Source: Vibrio sp. SCSIO 43137
GTDB taxonomy: Bacteria; Pseudomonadota; Gammaproteobacteria; Enterobacterales; Vibrionaceae
DNA: 64,000 nt
Direction of reading: 5' to 3'
NCBI RefSeq assembly: GCF_028201475.1
Contig: NZ_CP116383.1
Span: forward strand, 2,914,001-2,978,000
The translations under genes were made by a program, and so were the position numbers. The notes under the pieces are model-generated. The model was not told the origin of the DNA. It saw only the letters and a list, made by a program, of their open reading frames with translations, and ran no database searches. Of this stretch, positions 18,270 to 28,281 are shown piece by piece; position 1 is the first letter of the stretch, and the number at the start of each line of letters is the position of its first letter.

Positions 18270-19169
18270 TTAAAGAACATAGACAAACACAAACAGACAG
18301 AGCCAGACCACATCAACAAAGTGCCAATACCAACTTCCCGCCTGAAAAGCGAAGTGATTAGCCGGAGTGAAATGGTCATGGGCAATTCTGGCCAGCAACA
18401 CAATCAGGAAGATGGTTCCCAGCAAAACATGCATTCCGTGAAAGCCGGTAAGCATAAAAAAGGTGTTGCCGTAGATTCCTGATTGCAGGGTGAGATTCAG
18501 CTCCTGATAAGCGTGGATATACTCTTCCGCCTGATAAAACAGAAACAGCGCCGCCAGAACAATGGTAATCTCTAGCCAGACAATAAGCGCCATGCGCCTG
18601 TCTTTCTCAAGACTGGTGTGGGCAAAATGCAGGGTAATAGAAGAAGTCAGCAGAATAATGGTGTTTATCAGCGGAATACCCTGCCACGGCATCGCCGTCA
18701 CCGACTCACCGGCCGGAGTGGTGGTCAGCGGCCAGATGGCCTCAAAGGCAGGCCAGAGCACTTGGTGCGTCATGGCGTTATTATCTGCCCCACCCAGCCA
18801 GGGCACTGAGATCATACGGGCATAAAACAGAGCTCCGAAAAAGGCGCCGAAGAACATCACCTCAGAGAAAATAAACCAGCTCATCCCCTGCTTAAACGAA
18901 CGATCAATCTGATCAGAATAGAGTCCGGAAAGAGACTCCATCACCACGCTGCGAAACCAGCCGGCAAACATATACAGAAGAACCAGAAATCCGATGGCCA
19001 GAATCCATTTACCCAGTACACTGCCGGCACCTCCTGCTTCAAGGTTCTGCACCGTTACACCTGCGCCAAGGGCAATCAGAAACAGCGCTACAGCACCGAC
19101 AATAGGCCAACTACTCTGGGCAGGAACATAATAGGATGCATGTTTTGAATGTGAGGATTTGCTGCTCAT
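18270..19169 (-). CDS. coxC: Cytochrome c oxidase subunit III
   Basis: The 299-residue protein has seven membrane segments with the subunit III blocks WFIFSEVMFFGAFF, GFHGMHVLLGTIFL and WYWHFVDVVWLCLF. Subunit III stabilises the aa3 core. It starts 4 bp inside the end of ctaG, so it is translationally coupled. Confidence 0.96.
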   Translation of the reverse strand: MSSKSSHSKHASYYVPAQSSWPIVGAVALFLIALGAGVTVQNLEAGGAGSVLGKWILAIGFLVLLYMFAGWFRSVVMESLSGLYSDQIDRSFKQGMSWFIFSEVMFFGAFFGALFYARMISVPWLGGADNNAMTHQVLWPAFEAIWPLTTTPAGESVTAMPWQGIPLINTIILLTSSITLHFAHTSLEKDRRMALIVWLEITIVLAALFLFYQAEEYIHAYQELNLTLQSGIYGNTFFMLTGFHGMHVLLGTIFLIVLLARIAHDHFTPANHFAFQAGSWYWHFVDVVWLCLFVFVYVL

Positions 19170-19771
19170 TCTGCTCTCCTTGATGTTTTACCATCGGTAA
19201 TTAGCACGGCCATATTTCCGGAGCTGGTCTTGGCCGTTTCAGTAATATCAAACAGGGTGTATGACAAAGTAAGGGTGTGGATGGAATCTGGTATATCCGG
19301 CTCTATATAGAAAACCAGCCCCAACTCAGCACTCTCTCCCGCTTTAAGTGTCTGCTGATTGAAACAGAAACACTCCATCTTATTAAAGTAGCCAGCCCCC
19401 AGCCCCGGTGACACAGAGGGTACGGCCTGCCCCACCAGCTCTCTTTGTGACAAGTTAGTCGCCTTATAGGACGTCTGTACCACCTGACCGGGGTGAACCT
19501 GCATAACACTTTTTTCGGGTTCCAGTTGCCAGCTCATTCCCGGCGGAATATGAGACATCAGCTCCACCTTTATGCTGCGGGAGCTGTCAGGAATCATGGT
19601 GGCAGGCTGAATCGCAGCAACGGTATTGGTTTTGCCGTTAATCCCCAGAACATCACACATCACGTCATAAAGGGGAACTAAGGCAAAACCGAAGCCAAAC
19701 ATGGCAAGGGTAGCTGCCAGTAATTTCAGGGTCAGTTTTCTGTTGGCCTGCTGCTGAGTATCCATAGCCAT
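19166..19771 (-). CDS. ctaG: Cytochrome c oxidase assembly protein CtaG (Cox11)
   Basis: The 201-residue protein has one N-terminal membrane anchor and a periplasmic immunoglobulin-like copper-binding domain with the CFCF motif (in NKMECFCFNQQ). It delivers copper to the CuB site of subunit I. It abuts ctaD and overlaps coxC. Confidence 0.95.
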   Translation of the reverse strand: MAMDTQQQANRKLTLKLLAATLAMFGFGFALVPLYDVMCDVLGINGKTNTVAAIQPATMIPDSSRSIKVELMSHIPPGMSWQLEPEKSVMQVHPGQVVQTSYKATNLSQRELVGQAVPSVSPGLGAGYFNKMECFCFNQQTLKAGESAELGLVFYIEPDIPDSIHTLTLSYTLFDITETAKTSSGNMAVLITDGKTSRRAE

Positions 19772-21399
19772 TACTCAACTTTAGGTGGCTGCTCAAAAGT
19801 ATGATGAGGTGCGGGACTTGGTACCGTCCACTCAAGGCCTTCAGCTCGCGGCCAAGGCTTAGCCTGTGCTTTTTCACCACCACGTATGCACTTCACCACC
19901 ACCCAGAGGAACAACAGTTGAGAAATACCAAAGGCAAAACCACCTATAGAGACGATCTGATTTACATCAGCAAATTGAATGGCGTAATCAGGGATTCGCC
20001 TTGGCATGCCTGCCAGTCCTAAAAAGTGCATGGGGAAGAATAGAATATTGACCGAGATAACCGAGGTCCAGAAGTGCCACAGACTTAAGCGCTGATCGTA
20101 CATATGCCCGGTCCACTTCGGCAGCCAGTAATAAGCCGCCGCCATAATGGAGAACACGGCACCGGAGACCAGTACATAATGGAAATGCGCCACAACAAAG
20201 TAGGTATCATGATACTGGAAGTCAGCCGGCACAATCGCCAGCATCAGCCCGGAAAAGCCGCCGATAGTGAACAGCACAATAAAGGCAATGGCAAACAACA
20301 TCGGGGTTTCAAAAGTCAGTGCACCACGCCACATGGTCGCTACCCAGTTAAACACCTTCACGCCTGTCGGCACCGAGATCAACATGGTGCAGTACATAAA
20401 GAACAGCTCGGCAAACACCGGCATGCCCGTTGTGAACATATGGTGTGCCCAGACCAGAAATGACAACAGAGCGATACTTACTGTGGCATAAACCATAGAG
20501 TGGTAACCAAACAGTTTTTTACCGGAAAAAGCAGGAACAATCGCTGAAATAATACCGAAGGACGGTAAAATCATGATGTACACTTCCGGGTGACCAAAGA
20601 ACCAGAAAATATGCTGGAACAGCACAGGATCACCGCCACCGGCAGCATCAAAAAAGCTGGTGCCGAAGTACTTATCCGTCAGAACCATGGTTACCGCTCC
20701 GGCCAGAACAGGCATCACCGCGATAAGTAAGAACGCCGTGATTAGCCATGTCCAGACAAACATAGGCATTTTCATCAGTGTCATGCCGGGAGCACGCATA
20801 TTAAAGATGGTTACAATAACGTTGATCGCGCCCATAATGGAGCTGATACCCATAATATGCACCGAGAAAACAAACAGTGCCGTACTGTCAGGGCCATAAG
20901 TGGTGGATAGCGGAGCATAGAAAGTCCAGCCAAAGTTTGGCCCGCCACCTTCAGTGAAAAGTGAAGCCAGCAGAATAAGAAAGGCAAATGGCAGGATCCA
21001 GAAGCTAAGGTTATTCATTCTCGGCAGCGCCATATCCGGCGCACCAATCATCATAGGGATCATCCAGTTTGCCAGACCGGTAAAGGCAGGCATCACGGCA
21101 CCAAATACCATCACCAGCCCGTGAACTGTCGTCATCTGATTAAAGAACTCAGGATCAACCAGCTGTAATCCCGGCTGAAACAGTTCAGCCCTGATGATCA
21201 AGGCCATGGCACCGCCGGTAAAGAACATGGCAAGGCTGAACAGCAGATAGAGAGTACCTATATCTTTGTGGTTGGTAGAGTATACCCAGCGCGCCCAGCC
21301 TTTCGCCGGTTCATGGCCTGCATGGGCAACACCGGCTGCCGCGACGGATTCAGCATCAGCGCTGGATCGTTTCTCTCGGTTCTCTATGGAAGGCTTCAT
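19771..21399 (-). CDS. ctaD: Cytochrome c oxidase subunit I
   Basis: The 542-residue protein has the 12-segment haem-copper oxidase core. Visible are [14 protein letters not shown] (haem a ligand), [14 protein letters not shown] (CuB histidine and the cross-linked tyrosine), and [17 protein letters not shown] (haem ligands). The glutamate in GHPEVYI and an N-terminal NHKDIGTLY place it in the A-type aa3 group. It overlaps coxB by 4 bp. Confidence 0.98.
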   Translation of the reverse strand: MKPSIENREKRSSADAESVAAAGVAHAGHEPAKGWARWVYSTNHKDIGTLYLLFSLAMFFTGGAMALIIRAELFQPGLQLVDPEFFNQMTTVHGLVMVFGAVMPAFTGLANWMIPMMIGAPDMALPRMNNLSFWILPFAFLILLASLFTEGGGPNFGWTFYAPLSTTYGPDSTALFVFSVHIMGISSIMGAINVIVTIFNMRAPGMTLMKMPMFVWTWLITAFLLIAVMPVLAGAVTMVLTDKYFGTSFFDAAGGGDPVLFQHIFWFFGHPEVYIMILPSFGIISAIVPAFSGKKLFGYHSMVYATVSIALLSFLVWAHHMFTTGMPVFAELFFMYCTMLISVPTGVKVFNWVATMWRGALTFETPMLFAIAFIVLFTIGGFSGLMLAIVPADFQYHDTYFVVAHFHYVLVSGAVFSIMAAAYYWLPKWTGHMYDQRLSLWHFWTSVISVNILFFPMHFLGLAGMPRRIPDYAIQFADVNQIVSIGGFAFGISQLLFLWVVVKCIRGGEKAQAKPWPRAEGLEWTVPSPAPHHTFEQPPKVE

Positions 21400-22583
21400 T
21401 TCACTTCCTCCGCACTTTTGCTCTCATTTTTTGTGCTCTCACTCGATGCGTTCTTAAATGCATTGATATCTGAGGCCTGAATCGCATCACCGGTATCATT
21501 TCCCCAGGCATTACGCTGGAAGGTCACTACCGCAGCCAGCTCTTTGTCCGTTAATTGATTGGCGAATGCCTGCATAGCCGTTCCTGAACGACCATTAACC
21601 ACGATATCCATATGCTGTGAAGGCTCACCCGTTGCAACAGGGCTTCCCTTAATAGCCGGGAAAACACTCGGAACTCCTAAACCATTGGCCTGATGACAAA
21701 CTGCACAGCGTTCCTGATAAATGCTCTCACCAATAGCCATCAACTCTTCAAGGGAAAGGGAGCTCTCCAGAGCTTTAGCCGCTTCGGCTTTTGCCAGTTC
21801 CAGTTGCTGTTTCTTGTCCTGCAGCCACTTGCTGTAATCCTTCTCTTCCATTGCGTGAACCACTATCGGCATAAATCCGTGTGCACGGCCACACAACTCG
21901 GCACACTGACCACGGTAGACCCCCGGTTTATCTATTTTTGTCCAGGCTTCATTAATAAAACCAGGAATGGTGTCTTTTTTGACGGCGAAGTCAGGAACCC
22001 ACCAAGAGTGAATAACATCGTCAGAGGTAAGCAGAAAACGGATCTTTTTATTGATTGGCACCACCAGAGGGTTATCCACCTCAAGCAAATAATGGGCGCC
22101 TTTTTCCTCCAGACCGTCGATCTGTTTAGATGAGGTCGACATCAGGCTGAAAAATTCAATATCCTGCTCAAAGTAACTGTAATGCCACTTCCATTGAGAA
22201 CCGGTCACTTTGATCGTGATATCGGATTCACTGGTGTCTTCCATAGCCAGAAGCGTACTGGTAGCCGGAATAGCCATACCGATAAGAATTAATACCGGTA
22301 TCACGGTCCAGATAATTTCGACCTTGGTGCTTTCATGGAAATCGGCAGCGACTGCACCTTTGGATTTACGGTGCTGAAAAATGGCATAAAACATAACACC
22401 AAACACCACCAGAGCAATGGCGCAGCAGATATAGAATATAAGCATGTGCAGCTCATAAACCTTGCCGCTAATCTCAGTTACCCCTTTGGTCAGGTTTAAT
22501 GCTGTCTCAGCACTGACATAAGGTGTATTAAGAAAACAGATAATGCTGATAACAATAAGTCGGATAGAGGGTATTCGATGCAC
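21396..22583 (-). CDS. coxB: Cytochrome c oxidase subunit II with fused cytochrome c domain
   Basis: The 395-residue protein has a signal sequence, two membrane segments, the CuA domain ([14 protein letters not shown]), and an extra C-terminal class I cytochrome c domain with CAVCH near residue 300 and a distal methionine in the GTAMQAF region. This makes it a caa3-like oxidase. The gene heads the coxB-ctaD-ctaG-coxC operon on the minus strand. Confidence 0.96.
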   Translation of the reverse strand: MHRIPSIRLIVISIICFLNTPYVSAETALNLTKGVTEISGKVYELHMLIFYICCAIALVVFGVMFYAIFQHRKSKGAVAADFHESTKVEIIWTVIPVLILIGMAIPATSTLLAMEDTSESDITIKVTGSQWKWHYSYFEQDIEFFSLMSTSSKQIDGLEEKGAHYLLEVDNPLVVPINKKIRFLLTSDDVIHSWWVPDFAVKKDTIPGFINEAWTKIDKPGVYRGQCAELCGRAHGFMPIVVHAMEEKDYSKWLQDKKQQLELAKAEAAKALESSLSLEELMAIGESIYQERCAVCHQANGLGVPSVFPAIKGSPVATGEPSQHMDIVVNGRSGTAMQAFANQLTDKELAAVVTFQRNAWGNDTGDAIQASDINAFKNASSESTKNESKSAEEVK

Positions 22584-22836
22584 GCAATCTCTCCCTGGCT
22601 TTAGCCTGTAATCCCTTAACCGGACTGATTACTCCCGCAGGTAACCATCAATGCCGGCTTACTACTGCTGCAAGATGTTGCATTAATGTTAATAAAGGCT
22701 AGTTAGAGATCGAAATTTGTTCAAGAAATCGGCTAAAAATCTCTTTTCCGTTAGTAGAGATCACAGAGAAATGCAACTGAGTATTTTGTAATTCACTGCC
22801 CAGTGTATGGGGAGATATGCTATGGCAGAAATGCAA

Positions 22837-22862
22837 AAAGCCCGCTTAAAAAAGCGGGCTTT
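22837..22862 (-). terminator. Terminator after tRNA-Leu
   Basis: AAAGCCCGCTT (22837-22847) pairs with AAGCGGGCTTT (22852-22862). On the minus strand the hairpin lies 8 bases after the CCA end and is followed by TTGC. No gene is seen between coxB and this point (22584-22836); the coxB promoter must lie there. Confidence 0.8.
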
Positions 22863-22869
22863 AGGTGTT

Positions 22870-22956
22870 TGGTGCAGATGGGGAGACTTGAACTCCCACG
22901 GCCGTTAAGCCACTAGCACCTGAAGCTAGCGTGTCTACCAATTCCACCACATCTGC
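22870..22956 (-). tRNA. tRNA-Leu (anticodon CAG)
   Basis: The 87-base sequence on the minus strand folds as a class II tRNA: acceptor stem GCAGATG with CATCTGC, anticodon stem CTAGC/GCTAG with loop TTCAGGT (anticodon CAG), a long variable arm, T arm GTTCAAGTC, and an encoded CCA. It closely resembles the Escherichia coli tRNA-Leu(CAG). Confidence 0.96.
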
Positions 22957-23113
22957 GTAGGCGGTTATAATCCTCTTTGTTGCCTGTCAGATAAATATGA
23001 AATCATAGGAAACGTGATCTGACGCTGATTTTATCCCGCTAAATGTCTAAAAAAGTAGCGAATTCTTAAGAGGATAGCGAAAACCGCCTCTCTAAACAGC
23101 AGTTTATCAATCA

Positions 23114-23902
23114 TCAACAAAGCGGGGCTGGTTTATCAAACAGAAAGCCCTGCGCATAATCCACGCCCAGTTGTTTAGCCATATCCAGTTGCTGCTGCTC
23201 TTCAATGCCTTCTGCCAGTACCTTTCCGCCATATTGGTGAACGGCCTGAATAACACTCTTAATATCCTGCACCAGACGGGAATCCACCGTAAGGCGGCTG
23301 ACGATTTTAATGCAGAGTTTCACCACTTCCGGCTGAACCGTATCAATCAACTCCAGATCAAAAAAACCACAACCGACATCATCCAGCCAAATCTGATAGC
23401 CAAGCACCCTCAACTGGTTCATCTTCTCTTTTACCGGCTGCCAATCATTAACAGGCAAGTGCTCCGTTAACTCAAGCTTTACACGGGACGGAGAACTGAA
23501 ATCATTCAGAACTTGCCACACTCTGGTATCAAACAGCATTTTCGGCGAGATATTAACGGTAAAGAAAGCCGGACTATCTATACCGGCAATGGTATCAAGA
23601 TGGCTACTCAGGCTTGCGATTTCCAGCTTATGCGTGAGTTTATATTTATCCGCAGTAGCAAAAAGCTGATCGGCACGATGCAAACTGGTATCCAACGGCC
23701 CTCTAACTAAAGCCTCATAACCGGCTACACCTTGATTCTGAATATCCTGTATCGATTGAAAATAGGAGAGAAGCCCGCCCTGCTCTATTAACTGCTGTAA
23801 CGCTATCTCATCAGAAGCGGTTGTCGTTTTATCTAAAGCCACGGTGGCACCTTGAGTTTCCATGGTTAACACACTGTTTTGATTATCCCTGTCGAAGCAC
23901 AT
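23114..23902 (-). CDS. EAL domain protein (c-di-GMP phosphodiesterase-like)
   Basis: The 262-residue protein consists of one EAL domain with no sensory or membrane part. Visible motifs are EALVRGP, FFTVNISP, LELTEH, DDVGCGF and AEGIEE. Most metal and catalytic residues are present, but loop 6 reads DDVGCG instead of DDFGTG, and KLC replaces KID. Activity is therefore uncertain. The start at 23902 is chosen because GGAGG lies 5 bases upstream; the frame opens 4 codons earlier. Confidence 0.87.
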   Translation of the reverse strand: MCFDRDNQNSVLTMETQGATVALDKTTTASDEIALQQLIEQGGLLSYFQSIQDIQNQGVAGYEALVRGPLDTSLHRADQLFATADKYKLTHKLEIASLSSHLDTIAGIDSPAFFTVNISPKMLFDTRVWQVLNDFSSPSRVKLELTEHLPVNDWQPVKEKMNQLRVLGYQIWLDDVGCGFFDLELIDTVQPEVVKLCIKIVSRLTVDSRLVQDIKSVIQAVHQYGGKVLAEGIEEQQQLDMAKQLGVDYAQGFLFDKPAPLC

Positions 23903-24124
23903 AAATGCCTCCATTTAATTGACGTTGAACTCATTTCCTAACCTTCAAGTAAAGCCCGGCCATAACCGCTTTCTGCTGAGATGGTTAATAATGACAACAG
24001 ACAGGCGCAGGTAAAACATACCTGTGATTAATCAGACAGGTTCAACACTAAATTTATTTCAAAATGGAGTTGGTAACTTTGTTTTTCAACAGTTGGCAAC
24101 ATTAAACACTCTATATAAACAGAA

Positions 24125-24424
24125 TTAGCTCAGGGAGTAATCCAACACAATAATATCTTCCAGCAAGGGGCGGAACACCTCTTTTAGCGCCGCATGTTCT
24201 TTATGGGGAAGATAGTTCTGCCGTCCCGCTTCATCGGCAAAAGTCATCACAACAGAGTGAGTGTAACCCTTGTTCTTCCCTTCCGGACTATCATTTATGC
24301 CCCATTCCACACTCTCTACACCTTCTACTTTATCTGGCATGGCTTTGAACAAATGAAACAAATTACTTATCTCATTTTCTGATGCATCTGTTTTAAACTT
24401 AATCAATAAAATATGTCTGATCAT
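24125..24424 (-). CDS. Dabb (stress-responsive A/B barrel) domain protein
   Basis: The 99-residue protein is a single Dabb dimeric alpha-beta barrel: N-terminal RHILLIKFK, central VESVEWGINDS, the YTHSVVMTFADEAGRQNYLPH block and C-terminal LEDIIVLDYSL. Members of this ferredoxin-like fold include stress proteins and small cyclases or oxygenases. Substrate unknown. It stands alone; AAGG precedes the start. Confidence 0.85.
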   Translation of the reverse strand: MIRHILLIKFKTDASENEISNLFHLFKAMPDKVEGVESVEWGINDSPEGKNKGYTHSVVMTFADEAGRQNYLPHKEHAALKEVFRPLLEDIIVLDYSLS

Positions 24425-24744
24425 AGTTACCTTTACTCAATTTTAAACGCATTAAACATACTCCGGTAAAGTTATAAAGCAGATAGACTAACTGCTTTTC
24501 TTCCACCTTTAAGTAAGATCGTTGGCAACACAATACGAAACTGTACAAGCTATTTATATCAGTAGGTCACTATTGCAACCAACATAAAAAACTCATGTTT
24601 ACATTCACTTAACCTATTGAATAGTAATGACGTATTTTTTCTATATATGAGAGGTGTGCATATAATTTAGCCATCACATATATTGAGAGCGCATATTCAA
24701 CGAGTTACTATCATACAAAATTAGTATTTTAACTCTATATAATA
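24425..24744. other. Intergenic interval, divergent promoters
   Basis: This AT-rich 320-bp interval separates the divergent Dabb and CHASE2 genes. No gene, repeat or convincing operator is seen. It presumably contains both promoters. Confidence 0.5.
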
Positions 24745-26184
24745 ATGATAAAGCTTCACTCGTCAGTAGTTACCAAAGCATCAATAACTACATTTCTTCT
24801 GTTTCTTGTTTTTACCCTAAACCCTATGGGTATTCGCACATCAGCAGAAAAGCATAATGAAGATCATATCATTCGAATTCTTTCGCCTTACTTCGCTGAT
24901 TCGGTATCAGAAGAGATCACCGTTTTTTTGATTGATGACGCCTTTCTGGAAAGAACCAAGCAGTACCCAGTCAACTATAGTAACCTGGCCAGATTGCTGA
25001 AGGTAATCGGAATTTATAAGCCTGACGCTGTCTTCTTTGATATTCTTCAGCACCAAGAACACTCTGATAAGTTATCTAAGTGGATAAAAAGATTAAAGAA
25101 ATCAGACTTTCCAGTTTTACTCGCCAGCGCTCCGAATTATGACTCACCTCAACGCCTGAGTGATCCAAACTCCATAAGGCATAAATTATCTCAGGTCTCT
25201 CAGTTTTCAGCCGTTATGTGGAGTGACTATCAACATTATTACCCTTTCTCCGTCACGGCCCATGGTAAATCTCACGATACCGTAGCTTCTTCTCTGTATA
25301 AGATCTGGTGCGAAAATCACCCTGAACGATGTGCTTACAATCCTGATAACTCCAGCGAATTTTCAGAGAAGTTTTCCGATCCTATGATTGTACAATGGGG
25401 AAATCAGTTTAATCCTGATCAAGCCAGCCTTCTCTATATGAATGAGAAATGTGAAGTATCAGATGACAGCCCGTTGCAACAAGTCATCAATATTTTTGTC
25501 GGGCTGACTGGACAAGGAATTAGTGACCAAGATGAAATCGATAAGCTTCTACGCGTTCGCTGCCCACCAGTAACCGCGGTTTCGGCAACAGCGCTTATTG
25601 ACAGCGGTGCCGTAGATTCCGACTTGCTCAGAAAGCTTATCAGCAACAGAACTATTCTGGTTGGCTATGATCTGACTGGTGGTTCAGATTTAGTTACTTC
25701 TCCGGTGCACGGCAAAATTGCTGGTGTTTTTATGCACGCAGTCGCTCTGGATAATATCATTCGCTATGGCGACGATTACTGGCATGTTCCACCGGCAACC
25801 GGCATTTTTAACCTCAGTATTGCTGATATTCTGGAAATAACCGTTCAGACCATAGTGCTCTTTTTTGTTGTCTGGTATCGCTATACCCATATTGAATCTT
25901 CTACTGGACGCAGTAAGACTCCGGACAACAGTCAAATATTATCAGGAGTAAAGCCACTACTGTTGGTCATACTCTTTGTTTTCGCTTCAATACTGGTTTC
26001 TCAACTCTCATTTAAAATGGGTATCGCAAACTGGTATGCCCTTCCACTAATTCTGATTCTCGATATTCCGATTTTTCTTTACTACTTGCTCGAATGGCTA
26101 AAGCAAAAGTTTGCCATCACCAGAAACCGCATTCTGGACAATGCAAAAGGAAAACTGACATCGGGACTCAAAAGAAAAATTTAG
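24745..26184 (+). CDS. CHASE2 domain membrane protein without output domain
   Basis: The 479-residue protein has one N-terminal membrane segment (about residues 12-30), a large extracytoplasmic CHASE2 domain (about 40-355; ITVFLIDDAFLER, YKPDAVFFDIL, RTILVGYDL and PVHGKIAGVFMHAVALDNI), three C-terminal membrane segments (about 366-383, 404-422 and 430-452) and a short basic tail. CHASE2 normally feeds a cytoplasmic kinase or cyclase; none is attached here. Two envelope-protein genes follow closely, so it may scaffold or signal to them. No clear ribosome site precedes the ATG. Confidence 0.82.
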   Translation: MIKLHSSVVTKASITTFLLFLVFTLNPMGIRTSAEKHNEDHIIRILSPYFADSVSEEITVFLIDDAFLERTKQYPVNYSNLARLLKVIGIYKPDAVFFDILQHQEHSDKLSKWIKRLKKSDFPVLLASAPNYDSPQRLSDPNSIRHKLSQVSQFSAVMWSDYQHYYPFSVTAHGKSHDTVASSLYKIWCENHPERCAYNPDNSSEFSEKFSDPMIVQWGNQFNPDQASLLYMNEKCEVSDDSPLQQVINIFVGLTGQGISDQDEIDKLLRVRCPPVTAVSATALIDSGAVDSDLLRKLISNRTILVGYDLTGGSDLVTSPVHGKIAGVFMHAVALDNIIRYGDDYWHVPPATGIFNLSIADILEITVQTIVLFFVVWYRYTHIESSTGRSKTPDNSQILSGVKPLLLVILFVFASILVSQLSFKMGIANWYALPLILILDIPIFLYYLLEWLKQKFAITRNRILDNAKGKLTSGLKRKI

Positions 26185-26213
26185 ATACGTTGGCTAATAA
26201 TAACGAGGTAATA

Positions 26214-26594
26214 ATGTTTAATAACAATACTATGTTCATTACAGGGTTGATGCTTGCTACTTTCTCATTCCCTGCCATCTCAGCAGATAACCCGGTACAA
26301 ATATTGAAGTTCAAACTTGATGAAGTGGAGATCTGCGACAAAGAAGAAAACTGTGACGATGTGGCCAGAAAAACTTTGCCTGACACAAAAACAGAGCCAC
26401 TTCTGGTTGAAGCTGTAAATGCTGAAAGCGGCTTTCTGATGTTCACTCAGAACGGCATTCAAAAATGGGTTCATCAGACAGAAGTTGAACTCAATGTAAA
26501 AGCAATTGCCTCTGTAACATGCACAGCACAAAACCACTCCAGAAAAAGTGACAGCGATGTCTATGCCTCTATGGGACTAGGGGAGTGCAAATAA
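26214..26594 (+). CDS. Small exported SH3-like protein
   Basis: The 126-residue product has a signal peptide (MFNNNTMFITGLMLATFSFP, then AISA) and a short mature domain ending in GIQKWVHQTEVEL, which resembles an SH3-type tryptophan block. Cysteines occur in a CDKEENC pair and near the C-terminus. GAGG lies upstream of the ATG. It follows the CHASE2 gene by 29 bp, and its stop overlaps the start of the M48 gene by one base (TAATG). No named family is certain. Confidence 0.7.
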   Translation: MFNNNTMFITGLMLATFSFPAISADNPVQILKFKLDEVEICDKEENCDDVARKTLPDTKTEPLLVEAVNAESGFLMFTQNGIQKWVHQTEVELNVKAIASVTCTAQNHSRKSDSDVYASMGLGECK

Positions 26595-28195
26595 TGAAAA
26601 AGGTTGTTGTCGGGCTTATTGCCCTTAGCCTGTCTGGATGTGGAATCCAGTCACTCACTTCATTGGTTCAAAGTACCTACAAAACCTTCGACGGTAAATT
26701 TATTGACTCCCAACTGGATAAATCTAAATCAGATGATGCTCAGGTAACAAATGGTGAGGTAGTTCAGCCGGAATTTAGCTCTCTTGTCTCATTACGTGCT
26801 GCTGCGGATCAGGAGCTGGTTCGTAACCCATATGTGGAAAAGTATTTAAACAGACTTAAAGATAAGTTAATTGTTCACTGGCCAAAAGAAGTCAATAAGG
26901 AGATTAATGTTGTTGTCTCTTCGAAATGGAACTACGGCGCACATGCAACGAACAACACCGTCGTTCTCTCTCAGGGAGTCTTAACTGACGCAGAGTCAGA
27001 AGATGAGATTGCGTTTATATTAGCTCACGAACTCTCACATATCTTACTTGAACATAACTCGACTAATGAATACTTTGCCAAACAAAGTGTTCTAGTCGAT
27101 AAGGCCGCAAACATCGCAATGTTTAGCGCTTCTCTTAGAGACTTTCAAAGCAATAAAGTAGGCAACAAGGTCATTGTAAGATATGAGAGCACCGCAGGAA
27201 CACGCGATAAAATTGCTGAGGCTTATAAAACTGGTGCGACAATTAACCGGCTTAGTCGTGATGTTATCAGCTCAACCATGAACAGAACTCTGGAAGACGA
27301 AGCTGATTTGCTGGGTTTAGATTTGCTGGTTAAAGCGGGATACAGTGCCAGAGTATACCAAACTGTCATGGAGAGAATGCAAAGCAGCGAAACTTTTACC
27401 AAAGAACAGCTTGCTGAAAAGAAAAAAGAACTGCAAGGCTTTGTGACTTTGATGAGTGACGGTCAGGAACACCTGAAAGATATGGATTTAGGCTCTCTGG
27501 GTTACCTAGCAGCGAATGAAGCCGCTACCCGGCTCATTAATCACCTTTCTGAAAGACATCAGTCTCCTGAGGAGCGTAGTGAAGATCTAATGCACTATGT
27601 AAAACGAGAGTACAGAAAGGAACGCAGACGTAAACTACAAACAACACAATTTGAAAAGGAGCTTAAAAAAGGCAAGGGGCGTCAGGTTATAGAAAACTAC
27701 TGGGCTGCCACTGAAGCATTGAAAGCGCTTGAGTTTGGAGATATCAAACAAGCAGAGAAACTGGCCCGCAAGTCTGTCAGTGGCGCGACGTCGAAGGATG
27801 CCTATACAAGGCTGGCTTTCTACAAAGTCAGAATGGCACAAAACAACACTTCAAAAGCGATTAAAAACCTAGAGCTGATAAAGAACTGGGACTACGCCTC
27901 AATTCAGTCTTTTTCAGTAGCCGCACAGGCATTCAGTATAAACGAGAAATACAAATCTGCTGAGTCTGTACTTAAGCAAGGCGAACAAACTATCGGAACC
28001 AGATCGCCGTTTTATCCGGGTTACATAGCCCTGTATAAAAAAATGGGCAAAGAAAAACTGGCTCTGGAGTTCTTTGAAGAGTGTAAAGCCAAGACTAAGG
28101 ATAGCATTAAAAATCAATGCTTTATATCTTTCGGCCAACCTATACCGCAACCATCAGGTGAGAAGGAAAACTTCTTTCAATCTATTTTTTCGTAA
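26594..28195 (+). CDS. M48 family zinc metalloprotease lipoprotein with C-terminal helical repeats
   Basis: The start is the ATG at 26594 (533 residues). A lipobox (LSLSGC, Cys16) marks a lipoprotein. The M48 catalytic block is HELSH (residues 145-149), and the third zinc ligand is probably Glu234 in EDEADLLG. The C-terminal part (about 370-510) looks like TPR-type helices, as in BepA. BepA-like proteases police outer-membrane protein assembly. Coupling to the CHASE2 gene and the SH3-like gene suggests a dedicated envelope-proteostasis unit; this is inference. Confidence 0.88.
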   Translation: MKKVVVGLIALSLSGCGIQSLTSLVQSTYKTFDGKFIDSQLDKSKSDDAQVTNGEVVQPEFSSLVSLRAAADQELVRNPYVEKYLNRLKDKLIVHWPKEVNKEINVVVSSKWNYGAHATNNTVVLSQGVLTDAESEDEIAFILAHELSHILLEHNSTNEYFAKQSVLVDKAANIAMFSASLRDFQSNKVGNKVIVRYESTAGTRDKIAEAYKTGATINRLSRDVISSTMNRTLEDEADLLGLDLLVKAGYSARVYQTVMERMQSSETFTKEQLAEKKKELQGFVTLMSDGQEHLKDMDLGSLGYLAANEAATRLINHLSERHQSPEERSEDLMHYVKREYRKERRRKLQTTQFEKELKKGKGRQVIENYWAATEALKALEFGDIKQAEKLARKSVSGATSKDAYTRLAFYKVRMAQNNTSKAIKNLELIKNWDYASIQSFSVAAQAFSINEKYKSAESVLKQGEQTIGTRSPFYPGYIALYKKMGKEKLALEFFEECKAKTKDSIKNQCFISFGQPIPQPSGEKENFFQSIFS

Positions 28196-28218
28196 CGGAT
28201 ATTCTTAGAAAAATAAAC

Positions 28219-28260
28219 AAAGGCGACAATATCAAATCATTGTCGCCTTTTTAAATTTTT
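28219..28260. terminator. Terminator between M48 operon and glmS
   Basis: AAAGGCGACAAT (28219-28230) and ATTGTCGCCTTT (28239-28250) form a perfect 12-bp stem. T-rich sequence follows on the plus strand. It lies between convergent genes and may serve both. Confidence 0.88.
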
Positions 28261-28281
28261 AACTATCAATCCGTTATCGGC

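Noticed and set aside
20104..20463. 119-codon frame antisense to ctaD
   Set aside because: It is the complement of a highly conserved gene, has low-complexity His/Gln/Arg-rich content and no ribosome site.
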